From Gracilariopsis chorda (Eukaryota; Rhodophyta; Florideophyceae; Gracilariales; Gracilariaceae): DNA of 64,000 nt. This document shows, piece after piece, positions 19,779 to 31,131 of this stretch; within the stretch, counting starts at the first letter, position 1, and every line of letters begins with the position of its first letter. The DNA is taken from contig NBIV01000076.1 of assembly GCA_003194525.1 (NCBI GenBank), positions 220,669 to 284,668 of the forward strand, read 5' to 3'. Under the pieces are notes generated by a model. The model was given only the letters and a program-made list of their open reading frames with translations. It was not told the origin of the DNA and searched no databases. The position numbers and the translations under genes are program-made.

Positions 19779-21955
19779 ATGTCGAGAAATCCCTCCGACG
19801 CGGAGCCAGTGGTTACGCGTAGTCGCTCCCGCGACAACGCGGACACTTCCGAAGTTCGGTTCGTACCCCGTATCCCCATACGGACAAGTTCCAGCCGTGC
19901 TGGCGCCGCTTCATCGCGGAATGATACCCCCGAACGGGAAGCCCGGAACCTCCTTTTGCCCTCGTTATCACCCCCGCAGGGGAATGCAGCATCGACTCCG
20001 GCTGTTGCCGCAGTGCCCCAGGCACCCCGGCCTGCTCCCGCTGTCGCGGCTTCAAGCCCCCGTGGAACGGGCGATAACACCCCCCAGGGGACTTCCCTGG
20101 AATCCCAGGTCCGCGCTCTGTGGACCGCCCATGACACCCTTGTAGGGGAACTAAAATCCCTCCAAGAGGTGGTCTCGGCAACCCCCGTAAAGGAGGTCGC
20201 CGAGGAACTCCGTATTTTACGGTCTGACGTCAACTCCGTGTTGGAGAGTTTGGGACAACCCGCCGCCTTCATCGAAGGAGTTGAAGCCCGATTTGATCGG
20301 ATTGGTGCCCGCCTGGAGACGCTGGAGCAGTTCGTCCTCATGGACAAACCATCCCCGGGTGATCCGGTAAACGAGGCATCGCACAACGACCAGCTTGCTG
20401 GGAAGAAGAAACGCCGTCATCGACGGAAACACCACCGGAAATATTCGGACTCCGATTCTTCGACATCGTCGGACTCATCCCGAAACCATTCGGTTAGCTC
20501 GAGCTCCTCGGGCTCCGACTCGGAGGACGAGAAGCGAGGCTACTCCTCCCGCTCGAAGCGGTCATCGGCCACTGAAGGTGTGGTCCGAACCCGCCAGAAG
20601 GGGAGAAGACACCCCGGTCTCCGGGAGTTGAAACCGACAAACCCGGATTACCGGAAGCTTTTATCATACCGGTACTACCGGCTTGAAGATTCGTCACTTG
20701 GACGTACGCCCCGGGGTACGGGAAAGGTGCGAGAATGCATTAAGCGAATGCAGCTCTCGCTCCGCAACCAGTATTTTACTGGAGAGGACCCAGTCCTAGT
20801 ACTGGATTTCCTATCCCGCTTTGTAGCGGAGGCCGATATCCTCGGTATGAATGAGGGACAAGCCTATTTGGCTTTACCGTATTTCTTACGGGGAGTGGCG
20901 GAGGACCAATACACCTCTGTCAGAGGATCTTTTCGCGCCTCTTAGGGAGGAGTTACTTGCTGGCCGGAGGCTGTGCAGTATCTTCTGCGCTCCTACGCCA
21001 CCAACACCGCTATTCAGCAGGCTATCCTCGCTTTGCAAGATACACGCCAGCGTGCTGGAGAGACCGAGACCGATTACTCGGTGCGCCTTAACAAGGCTTT
21101 CCACAGATGTGGTAACGTATACCCCGCTGGGGAGCGCAGTACCATGTTCATTGATGGTCTTGACCCGGCAATCCGGAGTTTAGTTACCCGTTATCGGGAG
21201 GACAAGCGAAGGATCACCTACCTCGAGCTGGTCCAACACGCTCGAGCGGAAGGGGATGCACTTCGTGCAAGAACTCCGAACAATCAGTCTAAATCCGCCA
21301 AGGCTTCGTTGCTGGAAAGCGAAGCTTCCTCTCTCCCGCTCACCGCGGATGGGAACCCTGGACAGGGATTTGATACCGTGCATTTAGTGCAGGGGGATGG
21401 TGTGTCGATACCCACCAGTGAGTTACCGTCAACGACGGAGATGACCCATGATACGGGAACAGAAGATCCCGTTCTATACGGTGGTAACAGTCGGGTTCAA
21501 CCCCAACGACTCCCGTTTTCAAACGGTCAATCTCGTTATCAACGGCCTGGATGGACTGACACCCGCCCTGCGGTTCGCTTCTCCGATACTCGGAATAATA
21601 ATCCGCGTGTCGCGGTGCTGGCTCTCATTTGCCACCTGTGTTATGCCCATGGCCATACCTCTCTCCTCAGTGTATTTGTTCATTGAAGGATATGGCCAAG
21701 GTGGTGGCAAATTATGAGGCCCTCAATCCAGAGGAGAAACGTTCCGTCCCGACGGCTTCCTACCTCCGTGCTAAAACGGACTTTTCTCACGCCCTACCAC
21801 AGACCCCGCGGGCGCGGCAAGATTCATACACCCCGATTCGGGAGATCACGCAACCATCCGTTGCAACCCCTGCTTATGCGGATAGAAACCCCCGTCAACG
21901 GGATGAAGCACTCGTTGTCGAGGAAACCAACCCACTGCCGAAGGCGGAAAACTAA
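19779..21955 (+). pseudogene. gag of element 1 (stop and frameshift)
   Basis: Same gene as the intact 724-residue gag of element 2. A TAG at 20943-20945 replaces a Glu codon, and a CT insertion near 21661 shifts the frame just before the last Cys of the CCHC zinc knuckle. Everything else aligns closely with element 2. The product would be truncated within the capsid-like region, so element 1 cannot supply full-length Gag. Confidence 0.9.
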
Positions 21956-24900
21956 CTGAGGGAGTCTCCCCTTTGGGAGAGGCGTCCTCAAGAACGAGGC
22001 TGTTGGCGCCCGAGGCGTCCTCGCCTCGCTCCCCGGTGAAAGTCTTCTCGAGGAAACACACCGCTGACGCGGACTCTGCGCACCTCGGTGTGTTGCGCCG
22101 CCCATGGATACGGAGTAAAAATCCCCGGATTCCCGGTAGAGTCTTGGTCTTGGCCAAGCGCAATTATAAGGTCTATGCCGACCTTGGTCTTGACCTCCAG
22201 TTTATGGTGAGGTTTCTCACCGTCCTGGATACAGGTGCAGGCCCCAACTTCGTTGTGGAATCATTGTTACCCCCGCTCGTGCGGTCGCGTATCCGCTCTG
22301 ACGCGGTCCCCGACATTTCGGATGCGAACAACAATCCGTTACAAACGGTGGGCACAGTGGACCTCGTCGTGAGACTTGGTACCTCTGTGGTGAAGTTGGA
22401 CTTCATCGTTTGCCGTTCATTGGCAGCACCAGTCATACTGGGATGTGATTACTGCGACAGATTTGTCGACGCAATCAGGCCCCGCCTCAGGCGTGTAGAA
22501 CTTGAAGACGGATCGTCGGTTCCGATTGTTCGCCGCCCGCTAAAGCGGTCCTCTCGGAAACAAGTTCCGCTCCCTGCTGCGCAGGAACCAACACCCACGT
22601 ACCGCGAGTCCACCAAGCTCCGCGTCGCTGCCTCGGTTTCTATACCGGCTGAGTCCCAAGTCTGGGTGCAGGTAAATTCCCGTCAACACGGTCTTCGGGT
22701 TATACAACCCCTCGCCTCGTTGTACGATAAATCCCAGCTGGCGCTGGCTAATGGAATTGTCTCCATTTCCCCGGATGTCCCTTTCCGGATATTGGCTGCC
22801 AACCTTGGCAAACACCCCCAGTATCTGGTCAAACACCAAGTAATTGGGAGTGTAACCCCCCATCCTATGGGAATGCTGCCAACAAAGATGACAGCCGCCG
22901 ATGTACTCGGAGTTTCCACCTCTTCTGAGGAGTTCGCCCCGCCGTCCGAAGACATCAAGTCTAAGGAGGGGGAGGAAACCGCTACTTCAGCGCCGAACAT
23001 ACCGAGTAACTCGGAATTGCGAACCACACCTGTTCCACAGGACAATGCTCCATCGAGCAATGACCGGATTGATCCGAAAAAAGCACTTGAAGCGCTGGAC
23101 TTCAGCCACGTGCCAGAGTCGCACCGCGACAAACTCCGTACTATGTTACGGGAATTCACCACAATGTGGGATGCCTCGCTTGGCGAGATTGATGCAACGG
23201 AACACCGGATCGATTTAATCCCCGGTGCGCGACCGGTTGCACAACCCCTTTACAGGGCAGGTCCGAAAGCTCGGGAAGAGGAGCATTCCCAGGTGGACAA
23301 GATGCTCCGCGCAGGTGTGATTGAGCCCGCTCAATCACCCTGGGCATCCCCAGTTGTACTGGCTTTAAAGGCCGACGGAACCTGGAGGTTCTGTGTCGAC
23401 TACCGCCGGCTCAATGCCGTGACTGTTAGGGACACGTACCCCATCCCTCGTCTGGACGAGTGCATTGACTCCCTTGGAGACGCCACCGTGTTCACGGCCC
23501 TTGATGCCAATTGGGGATATTGGCAAGTACCTGTCAGACAGGAGGATCGCGACAAAACCGCATTCACCTGCCATGCAGGAACGTACCGCTTCAAGCGGAT
23601 GCCATTTGGGTTAACCAACGCCCCCGCCACCTTTCAGCGTGCAGTAGATATTCTACTCAACCGCTTTAAGTGGCGGAGTTGTCTGGTCTACCTTGATGAT
23701 ATTATCATCTTCTCCAACTCGTTGGACGACCATCTCACTCACGTCCGAGACGTGCTCACCGTACTCCGCGATGCGGGAACTACCCTCAAGTTGAGGAAAT
23801 GCGAGTTTTTCACAGATACTGTGAAGTATCTGGGTCACATTATCCGTCCTGGACGGTTAGCGATCGAGAAAGCTCGAGTCAAATCCCTCGTTGAGGCGAA
23901 AGAACCCCGTACTCAAACGGAACTGCGCTCCTTTCTGGGGCTGGTCAACGTCTATCGACGGTTTATCCCGAACTTTTCGGATACTGCAGCGCCCCTGAAC
24001 GCGTTGTTGCGAAAGGGGAACCCCCCAAAACTGGGCACATTTACGCCCGAGCAATCGGAAGCTTTTAACTCCTTAAAGGAGGCTGTCACATCAGCACCAA
24101 TCCTACATCTCCCAAACCTTGGGTTGCCATACTCCGTAGATACGGACTCGAGCGACTACCAAGTCGGGTGTGCTCTTTTTCAAACCACCCCCGAGGGGGA
24201 ACGAGATCCAATTGGTTATTGGTCACGTTCGCTCAATGTTCATGAGCGGAACTACTCCGTATCGGAGAAAGAGTGCCTCGCCGTCGTATGGGCGATGACC
24301 ACTCTGCACCCCTACCTTATGGGAATTCACTTCACCGTGTACACGGATCATTCCTCATTGAGGTGGTTGATGAATATCTCCGACCCGTCGGGACGCCTCA
24401 TGCGCTGGAGACTCCACCTCGCGGAATATGACTTTCAAGTCATTTATAAAAAGGGTGCGCAGAACACCCAGGCCGACGCTTTATCGCGGTTACCCACAAG
24501 TGGGGAAGCACTCCCAACGGAGGATGATGAAGTCCCATGCTTCATGGCTATAGACCCGGATGATCCGGAATATGCCGTCGAGGCTAGGCCAGAAACCTGG
24601 GACGAGAATGCTGATTTTGACGAACTACTCGCATCGCGAGATAAATCTGAGAACCCGTTAACGGGAAACTTTTTACCGGTATCACCGGAAGAAATGATCC
24701 GAGAACAATTCGGCGACCCATTCTGTACGATAATTCGTGCCCGTATCAACGGTGGTGAAGATCTCCCTTTCGGGGTAAACGACAAAGGCTACCTCGTAAG
24801 AAAGGTCGAAGCCCGCCCACAGATTGTGGTACCACATTCCCTGCAATCGCGGGTGTTACATCTATCACACTACGCCCCCATTGGAGGTCACCCAGGTGGG

Positions 24901-27534
24901 AGGAAACTCTACCTAACCCTGCGAAGGGATTTCTATTGGCCCGCAATGGCGGTGGATTGCTACGCAACTGTGCGGTTTTGTAGCGAATGCGCGAAGAATC
25001 GCGTCAAACTCCGCAAAAATGCGAAGAAGATGAAACTATTCCCCGCAAGGGAGCCGCTCGAGTTTATTGCAATCGATATTCTCGGACCATTACTCACCAC
25101 GAAACGTGGAAACAAGTTTCTACTTGTCATTACCGACCGCTTTTCTAAGCTGGTACGGACTGTCCCTCTTCGGAGGATAACCGCTCTCACGGTGGCCCAG
25201 GCTCTGGTGACACACTGGATTTTTGTCTACGGTCCCTCTGTAGAGGTGCTCTCTGACAACGGGAAGCAGTTCGTGAGCAAGTTCTTCCAGGATGTTTGTC
25301 GCATCCTGGATGTCAAGAACTTGTTCACGACTACCTATCACCCCCAGTGTAATGGGCAAGTTGAACAGTTTAACCGGACGTTACTCGCGGCGTTACGTTC
25401 TTACGTCGCTGACCACCCAACGAATTGGGATCTCTACGCTGATGCGGTAACCTACGCGTACAATACGCAGGTACACCGGACTACCGGAGTTTCGCCATTC
25501 GAGTTAGTTCTATCTAGAACACCCCCGCCTGTGGCGCTGGAACCCCAAGCTACCTTGGACAATTTCCCATCTGTGGGTATCTACCGGCAGCAATGGAAGC
25601 AATGGCTTTCCAAGCTGGTCCCCGCTGCGCGGAAGTCTATGGCACGGGCCCAAGCCGCTTACAAGCTGGATTTTGATGCTCGCTTGCGAGGGAAACCATC
25701 CCCGATTCGGGCGAATAACTACGTCTTCATCAGGAAGGAGTACTACAACCCGGAACGGGAGAAGCGTCACAAACTCTCGCCTGTGGCGGATGGACCCTTC
25801 AAGGTGATCTCTGTTAACACCGACACTGTCGTGGTAGAGATGGGGGACACGCACGAACGGATTTCCCGTGATCGTGTTGTCCTTGCCACTCCTCCCTCGT
25901 CAGAGGTAGTCCTGGATCCAGGCAACCCCGTTTCTACGGACTCCGCTACACCGGAACAATCCGGGAGTACTAGACCTACGGTACTACCACACCCCAGCCG
26001 GGGACTCTCAGACCTACCGACTCTGTCGGACTCACCGGCTCAGCCGGGTAATTCGGGCCCCTCAGCGCCCGCCCCTACCACGTCTGCCCCACTGGCGCGC
26101 ATCTATACCCGCCAGGCGGGGAATTTTATCCCTTATCCCGCCACTCCGTCTAAGGAGGGGGAGGAGAACACTCTTTTTCGAGGAACGATATCACCGTCGC
26201 AACGGGAAACACACCGTAACATACGGAACACTGACCGTGGAGCACGGAGTATGTCACGCGACACTAGTCCCCCGTTCTCGGGCAGTGCTGTGCAACAGGA
26301 ACCAGACGCGCAGGCCCCGCAAAAGCGGCAAATACACCGTTTGTCACGGGAAAACGAGAAGCCTCACTCCAATACCGCAGCAGCGGAAAGGCAATCGCTC
26401 GATGCCTCGAAGCCGCCGTTGGCGGAAGTCCCCGCGGAAGCGGTTCAATCAGGTCGATCAGACCCGCGCCCTGCGGAGAAGGGGCGCCCAGATACGCCGG
26501 CCTCACAGGGGAATACCCACACCCCTCTTGGGGAAAAAGGCGGCCAAGCTGCAGTCGAAGCTTTAAGCCCTGGCTCGCAAGCACCGGAAACGCCTCCCGT
26601 CGTTGACGGAATCAAAGCCCCCGCTACGGGGAATAATTTGCGCCAACCCCCGCATCGCTGTGGCGAAGAACCGAGGAACTCGGGAATAACGCGCGCCATC
26701 GCCCGCCCAAAACCGGTCGTACCGGACGCTGCTCCTCCTCACGGAGATGGTGCACTGCGCTCAGCGGCAATTCCCCTAAAAAGGGTGTCATCGGCACCTG
26801 CCCGGCACCCCCCAAAGGGGAATTTTGACCAAAATACCGGTGTACCGTAGTTAGCCCCAGACAACCCGTCAGTAGCCGGGGACAACACGGCATCGCCGGA
26901 ACGTATGGTGCATAGCGCTCGTGCGCCTGGCAGGGAGGCGGTTTGCCACCCAATCACCTTGTCGCACGGGACCCCCCAGGGGATTGTGGAAATGCCGATC
27001 CCGCAGGAGCGGTCATCTTCCCGCAAACTCGCGGTTCGTGAGCTCAACCGCGAAGGCGGAGCCCAAGTCCCCCGCCGACTGGCGGTTCGCCCGCAATACT
27101 GCGAAAGCGGAAATGAACCTGCCCCAATGGGGAATGACTTGCCGGTGAAAACCGTGGCACCACACACCCTCTTGAGGGATATCTTCCCGCATGAGCAGCG
27201 GCCGCCATCACATCGCACGGCATCGCTGGAGTTATCGCCGAACACCGTGCTAAGGGACATTATACCGCACAGCGGGCAGCCCCCGCAAGGAATTACAACC
27301 ACCACCCGGCACGGCCGGCAGGTCTACGAACGAGAGTTCGTAGTAGACCGACTTGTCGGACACACCTGGGACCAGGATGGTATTCTACAATACCGCGTCC
27401 GCTGGTACGGGTATGACCCCAGTGGGGATACGTGGGAGCCAATCGAACACCTCCCACGGTCGCAGGTCGTGCGATACCACCGTCAAACGGGAACTGCAGC
27501 TCCAGCCACGCTGGTAAATGCCCAAGTTGGGTAA
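21907..27534 (+). CDS. pol of element 1 with late in-frame stop
   Basis: The open pol frame starts at 21907 inside the end of gag, in the -1 frame. In order it encodes: aspartic protease (Asp-Thr-Gly-Ala at 22228-22239); reverse transcriptase with Tyr-Leu-Asp-Asp at 23689-23700; RNase H ending in a Tyr-Thr-Asp-His-Ser-Ser-Leu-Arg block; integrase with an HHCC zinc finger (24865-25000); and a DDE core (Ala-Ile-Asp-Ile, Leu-Ser-Asp-Asn-Gly-Lys, and Asn-Gly-Gln-Val-Glu). A Pro-rich linker of about 430 residues follows, then a chromodomain (27322-27490). A TAG at 26848-26850, a Glu codon in element 2, separates the chromodomain from the rest. The enzymes are otherwise open over 1,625 codons, while targeting by the chromodomain would be lost. 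Confidence 0.92.
27322..27490 (+). other. Chromodomain of element 1
   Basis: Encodes a Tyr-Glu-Arg-Glu-Phe-Val-Val-Asp start, then a Tyr-Arg-Val-Arg-Trp-Tyr-Gly-Tyr stretch and Asp-Thr-Trp-Glu-Pro, the canonical aromatic cage and Trp-Glu motif of chromodomains. In chromoviruses this domain directs integration to chromatin with histone marks. Here it lies downstream of an in-frame stop. Confidence 0.85.
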
Positions 27535-27778
27535 CGTTGCCGCGCGAACGGAGGGCGATAGGAAAGGATAACATGGCAAGGTCTGTCGAAGACAGGGAAC
27601 TCAAATGAGAATCACCGTTAAAAACGTGAAAGTTTATTCAAGGGAGCAGCTAGCTCCCCACAACACTTTACTACAATAGCCGGCTATGCCAGGAAAGAAG
27701 AACCGGAGACGGCGTACGCGCTTTTATCACCCATTTTCGTCTGGGAACCCTCCGCGTCCGCGGTCGTTTTCCCGTCTT

Positions 27779-27790
27779 AGGGGGGGGATA
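27779..27790 (+). promoter_or_regulatory. Polypurine tract, element 1
   Basis: A run of eight G preceded by A lies directly before the 3' LTR and would be the plus-strand primer. Confidence 0.8.
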
Positions 27791-28596
27791 TGTAGTGCAA
27801 CGCCCTCAGGGAGGGATTCTTGGTACTTGAACGCTTTCCCGATATTATCGGTTGTGTAGTGTGTATATGAACTACGCCCCACTATGGTGGATATGGACAC
27901 GTGGGACACGGTTTTGGGTCAATTGGCGGTTGGCCACAGTAGTGGATGTTGCCACGGAATGTGGAGTATTTTAGTTAATTTTGTTTATTATTTTCACACC
28001 CATTTCTGGGAAGCTAGTACTTAGTGCGACGGCGCACTGCCGTCGCACCAGTAAACCTTCCCCAACAAGGGACCCCAACCTGGGGAATTGGCTCTGAGCT
28101 TTACCGCCTCCGCGTGTTCTCAACTCCTCCTTGGAGGGAAGCACCGTAGTGTACGGAAGTTCACCCCCCTTGCACATCTAAAGGAGACCCATCATTGGGA
28201 GTACTAATTGTTCCAAGTGTCTTGGTGTTTCGCCCTGTATAGGGTTATTGTTACCGGCATTGCCGTATCTGCTCGTCGCTCTCGCGACCCACTTGGTCTT
28301 TCCTCTTTCCCCTTTTTAGGGTAGCACCTCCCGCTATCCGCGGCCCTCGTGTGCGCATCCGCTCACACACCCCCACTTACGTGGAAACATACCTCTACTG
28401 AGGATCACACCCCGCTCACGCGGATACCGATTCTTCGCCTTCACCTCCCTGCGCGAGTCGCGACAGGTGTCCCTGGTCTTACAAACCGGCTTCGCCGTGA
28501 CACCTCTGGGAGGGCTCTACCCAACTGGGTTCACCTCGTGAGAGGAAGATCCTGGACGTCTTTCGGTGTTTTTCCCCTTTGGGGCATTGCACCACA
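27791..28596 (+). repeat. 3' LTR of element 1
   Basis: 806 bp, differing from the 5' LTR at about four positions by eye (C/T changes near 28017, 28105, 28552 and A/G near 28178). Confidence 0.95.
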
Positions 28597-28601
28597 CCAA
28601 T
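28597..28601. repeat. Target site duplication CCAAT, right
   Basis: Matches 18863-18867. Removing the element plus one duplicate restores an uninterrupted reading frame in the pogo-like gene. Confidence 0.95.
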
Positions 28602-28851
28602 GAAGGGTTTCAAAGCTACAAAGAACTCTTCGCCGGTAGTGAGTGGGCTTAGTGCGGTTCGGAGTACAGCGCAAAAGGAGAACGAGCTACGAAGTGGTCA
28701 GACGAAGATGGGAGGAAAAAAAGCAGCTCAAGCCATAGCATCTTGGATGACGTTCCAATCGCGCAGTGGCCCACATGTGCCAAGAAGTCTATCGGGCGTA
28801 GAACCGTTCTTGCAGCAGTTGACTGCAATCGAACTGCAGCAGAAGCGTTAG
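28602..28851 (+). pseudogene. pogo/Tigger-like transposase, 3' part
   Basis: C-terminal about 83 codons of the gene interrupted at 18867. With one CCAAT duplicate removed, the codon phase joins exactly (the last two bases of the left part plus the first base here form ATG). The frame then continues through a Lys/Ser/Gln-rich tail to a stop at 28851. The tail is low in similarity to known families, as is usual for this part of pogo-like proteins. Confidence 0.8.
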
Positions 28852-29341
28852 TGTAGCTTGCAGAGAGGCAGAGAGACCGAAACCCTGATTGAGACGCCGT
28901 ACCAAATTGTGCCTTTTGTCGTAAAACGTGTTTTGTTGGTGCTGTTCTGATACAGCATGATCGTTGATTTTGGCCCTTTGAATATACATTCTGAGTCTCT
29001 CGTTATTTGTTCCAAATTGTGCCGACGAGAGGGATAACCTCGCCAAGCCCGCGATGTTGTTCTTCAAGTCCTTTCCTAAAACTTTGAAAAGCTCTGTGTA
29101 GTTCTAGATGTGTATCCAAAAGCACGTGCCAAGAACCCTGAAGTACCTTCTCATTTCAACAGTGTCACCTCCTGAACCTTTGCTAGTGCTTGAGAAAATT
29201 TCAGGCACACCACTGACACCACTAAAGCCGATGCATTACGGGTTTGACGCACTCTGGTAGCATGTCTGACGAAGATAGTGTGAAAAATTGCTATCGCAGA
29301 TGTGTCCATCTTGAAATTATAACCGTTCTAAGGAATCAAAG
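28852..29341. other. No recognised gene
   Basis: About 490 bp downstream of the pogo-like gene. It may include that transposon's 3' end, but I could not find terminal inverted repeats. Confidence 0.4.
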
Positions 29342-29801
29342 TTACCTTGCTCGAGCAAAACATTGTCGGATTATTGTGATACATAGTCTCTTTTCTTCCA
29401 CTAGATCTTTCATGGTAAAGGCATGCTTTGACGTTTCGCCCAGCAGCGGTCTTCGGCTTCCGTAAAGCACTGTACATAGCCCTGCATCCCTTCTCACTGA
29501 TGACCTTTCCTTTGTGCGGTTTTCGTATGCCACCGTTGCCAAAAACAAAAAGGAAGTGTTAGCTGCGCTTGTAAGTACCAACACCAGTACATCGAATGCC
29601 GTTATTGACAAAATCTACAGTCCGTTCACTATTATAGCCACGATCAGAGCAGAATATGCCCTCAGTCGTCGACCGCACCGCACCCGAACTTGGAAAAACT
29701 TGAATTGCCTTAACCAAGCCCTTGGAAACCCATGTAATCTTTTCAAGCTTGGCGAAAGAGGAGCTTGGCAATGAATACTGTAAGAGAGGAATGACAATCA
29801 A
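29342..29801 (-). pseudogene. Possible DDE transposase remnant
   Basis: Two overlapping minus-strand frames. The upstream one contains a Cys-Ser-Asp-Arg-Gly-Tyr motif followed about 15 residues later by Gly-Ile-x3-Gly-x-Gly-Thr-Tyr-Lys-Arg. This recalls the 'DRGY ... G.GT.KR' pattern of some DDE transposases. A frameshift follows. Weak call. Confidence 0.3.
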
Positions 29802-29930
29802 ACTTCACGTTTTACTCTCTCCGTGCAACGATGAAGCTTCGCGCTTCTATCGTTGTCACGCTAACCAGCGTAAATTACTTAGAGGTGTTTGTTTTCGCTC
29901 TATGTTTGAATCGGATTTAATAGATATGAA

Positions 29931-30596
29931 TTACCAACAAACGTTCGTTACGTAATAACAGTGAATGGGTGTCGCGTAATACCTTATTATATTCACCCTC
30001 TCTTCCGAATCAGACGTCCTCGTTGATTCCTCATACGCGCGGATGAGATCCTTGCAGTTCATAAACTCGCTTTTTGCCGTCCAAATAGCGTGTTCTTTGG
30101 TATCATTTTCGAATATTACCACGTAGTAGACCTTCCGGCCTGACTTCGTCTTATCCAGAATTTCTTTGACTTCTTGTTTCGCATTGCCTTCGGCATCAAT
30201 TACTACCGACAAAGTAGTGTTGTCGTTTTCTGCCTTCAAGTACTTCTTTAGCTTCGTAACTTGAAAAACATTGTGCACCCATTTCATCGTAGGAGGAAGC
30301 TCTACTTTGTAAGTCACTGGATTCATGACTTCAGTAATTGATAAACGACCGACAAACTTCGGCCTCCATTTCTGTGGCAAATCTGAGCGATATGAAAGTC
30401 CCGTACCAGCAACATTCAACATCACCAAGTCTCCAACTTCGAAACATACGTGTCCTTTCTTCTGATTGGAGTAGTAGATTTGTTGTGCTTGTGCATCGGA
30501 AAAGTTATCTCGCGCTATTAACCTAAACCTCTCTTGTCGTTCCAGATGGTTCACTTCTGCTTCAAATTGTGAAACAGTACCCGTTTGTCTCGTCAA
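29931..30596 (-). pseudogene. Integrase C-terminal and chromo-like region (old Gypsy)
   Basis: 221 codons. A Val-Gly-Asp-Leu-Val-Met-Leu block and a Lys-Trp-Arg-Pro-Lys-Phe-Val-Gly-Arg block are followed by His-Asn-Val-Phe-Gln-Val-Thr-Lys-Leu-Lys, the standard integrase C-terminal (GPY-like) motif. A chromo-like segment follows with Val-Lys-Glu-Ile-Leu-Asp and Tyr-Tyr-Val-Val-Ile-Phe. Confidence 0.75.
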
Positions 30597-31070
30597 TTAA
30601 GACTGAAGAATATATCTCAAATCGACTTCGAATAAAGTTAGCTTCGTGCTTTTGTGTTTTGTGGCGTTGTACTCAGACTCCAGGTAACCGAGGATCAAAT
30701 TACATTCCTTTGGCTTCTTGTGAATGATATGACGTAGCATCTGGCTCAACGTTCGAATAGTATCTTCACTCTGACCATCGGTCTGTTGACGTCTTTTGCT
30801 TGCCATATTCTTCCTAATGTTCAGCGTCTGCGTGCTTCCTTCAAAGTACTTCGACGTAAAAAGCGGATCTTTATCCAATATTATGCTTTCTGGCATTCCT
30901 TGTTTGGAAAATACATAGTCAAACAAGAACTGAACAATATCAGTAGATGTAATGCCCTTATTTGTCGGGATAAAGATGCCTCGTTTTGAAAGCTTTTCAA
31001 CGATGACAAACACTGAGTCGTTTCCTTTGTCACAGATTGGGTATTCTGTAAGAAAATTCATCGTCAACAC
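30597..31070 (-). pseudogene. Integrase core fragment (old Gypsy)
   Basis: Contains the Val-Glu-Lys-Leu-Ser-Lys-Arg block (normally Val-Asp-Arg-Leu-Ser-Lys), Ile-Ile-Leu-Asp-Lys-Asp-Pro-Leu-Phe-Thr-Ser, and Thr-Asp-Gly-Gln-Ser-Glu, corresponding to the DDE core of Gypsy integrases with decay. Confidence 0.75.
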
Positions 31071-31131
31071 CTCTCAACATTTTTTTGGGATTCTGTGTGG
31101 TTGGAATAGTCCTTTTTTTGCCCGTTCTTTC

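Larger units (their letters stand above)
18868..28596 (+). mobile_element. Chromovirus element 1 (Ty3/Gypsy), complete, 9.7 kb
   Basis: A full-length LTR retrotransposon with 806-bp LTRs beginning TG and ending CA, a tRNA-type primer site, gag, pol (protease, reverse transcriptase, RNase H, integrase), a long Pro-rich linker, a chromodomain, a polypurine tract and a 5-bp target duplication. The two LTRs differ at about four positions, so insertion is recent relative to the local mutation rate. gag carries a stop and a 2-bp insertion, and pol has one late stop. DNA throughout is rich in short perfect hairpins. Confidence 0.95.

Noticed and set aside
19733-20386. Long open frames on the minus strand opposite gag (also 35380-36033)
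   Set aside because: They mirror the plus-strand gag codons and keep no known domain. The strong paired-hairpin composition makes both strands open more often.
18868-28596. CRISPR-like or satellite array explanation for the many short inverted repeats
   Set aside because: The stems differ from each other in sequence, there is no repeated unit or regular spacing, and protein-coding frames run through them.
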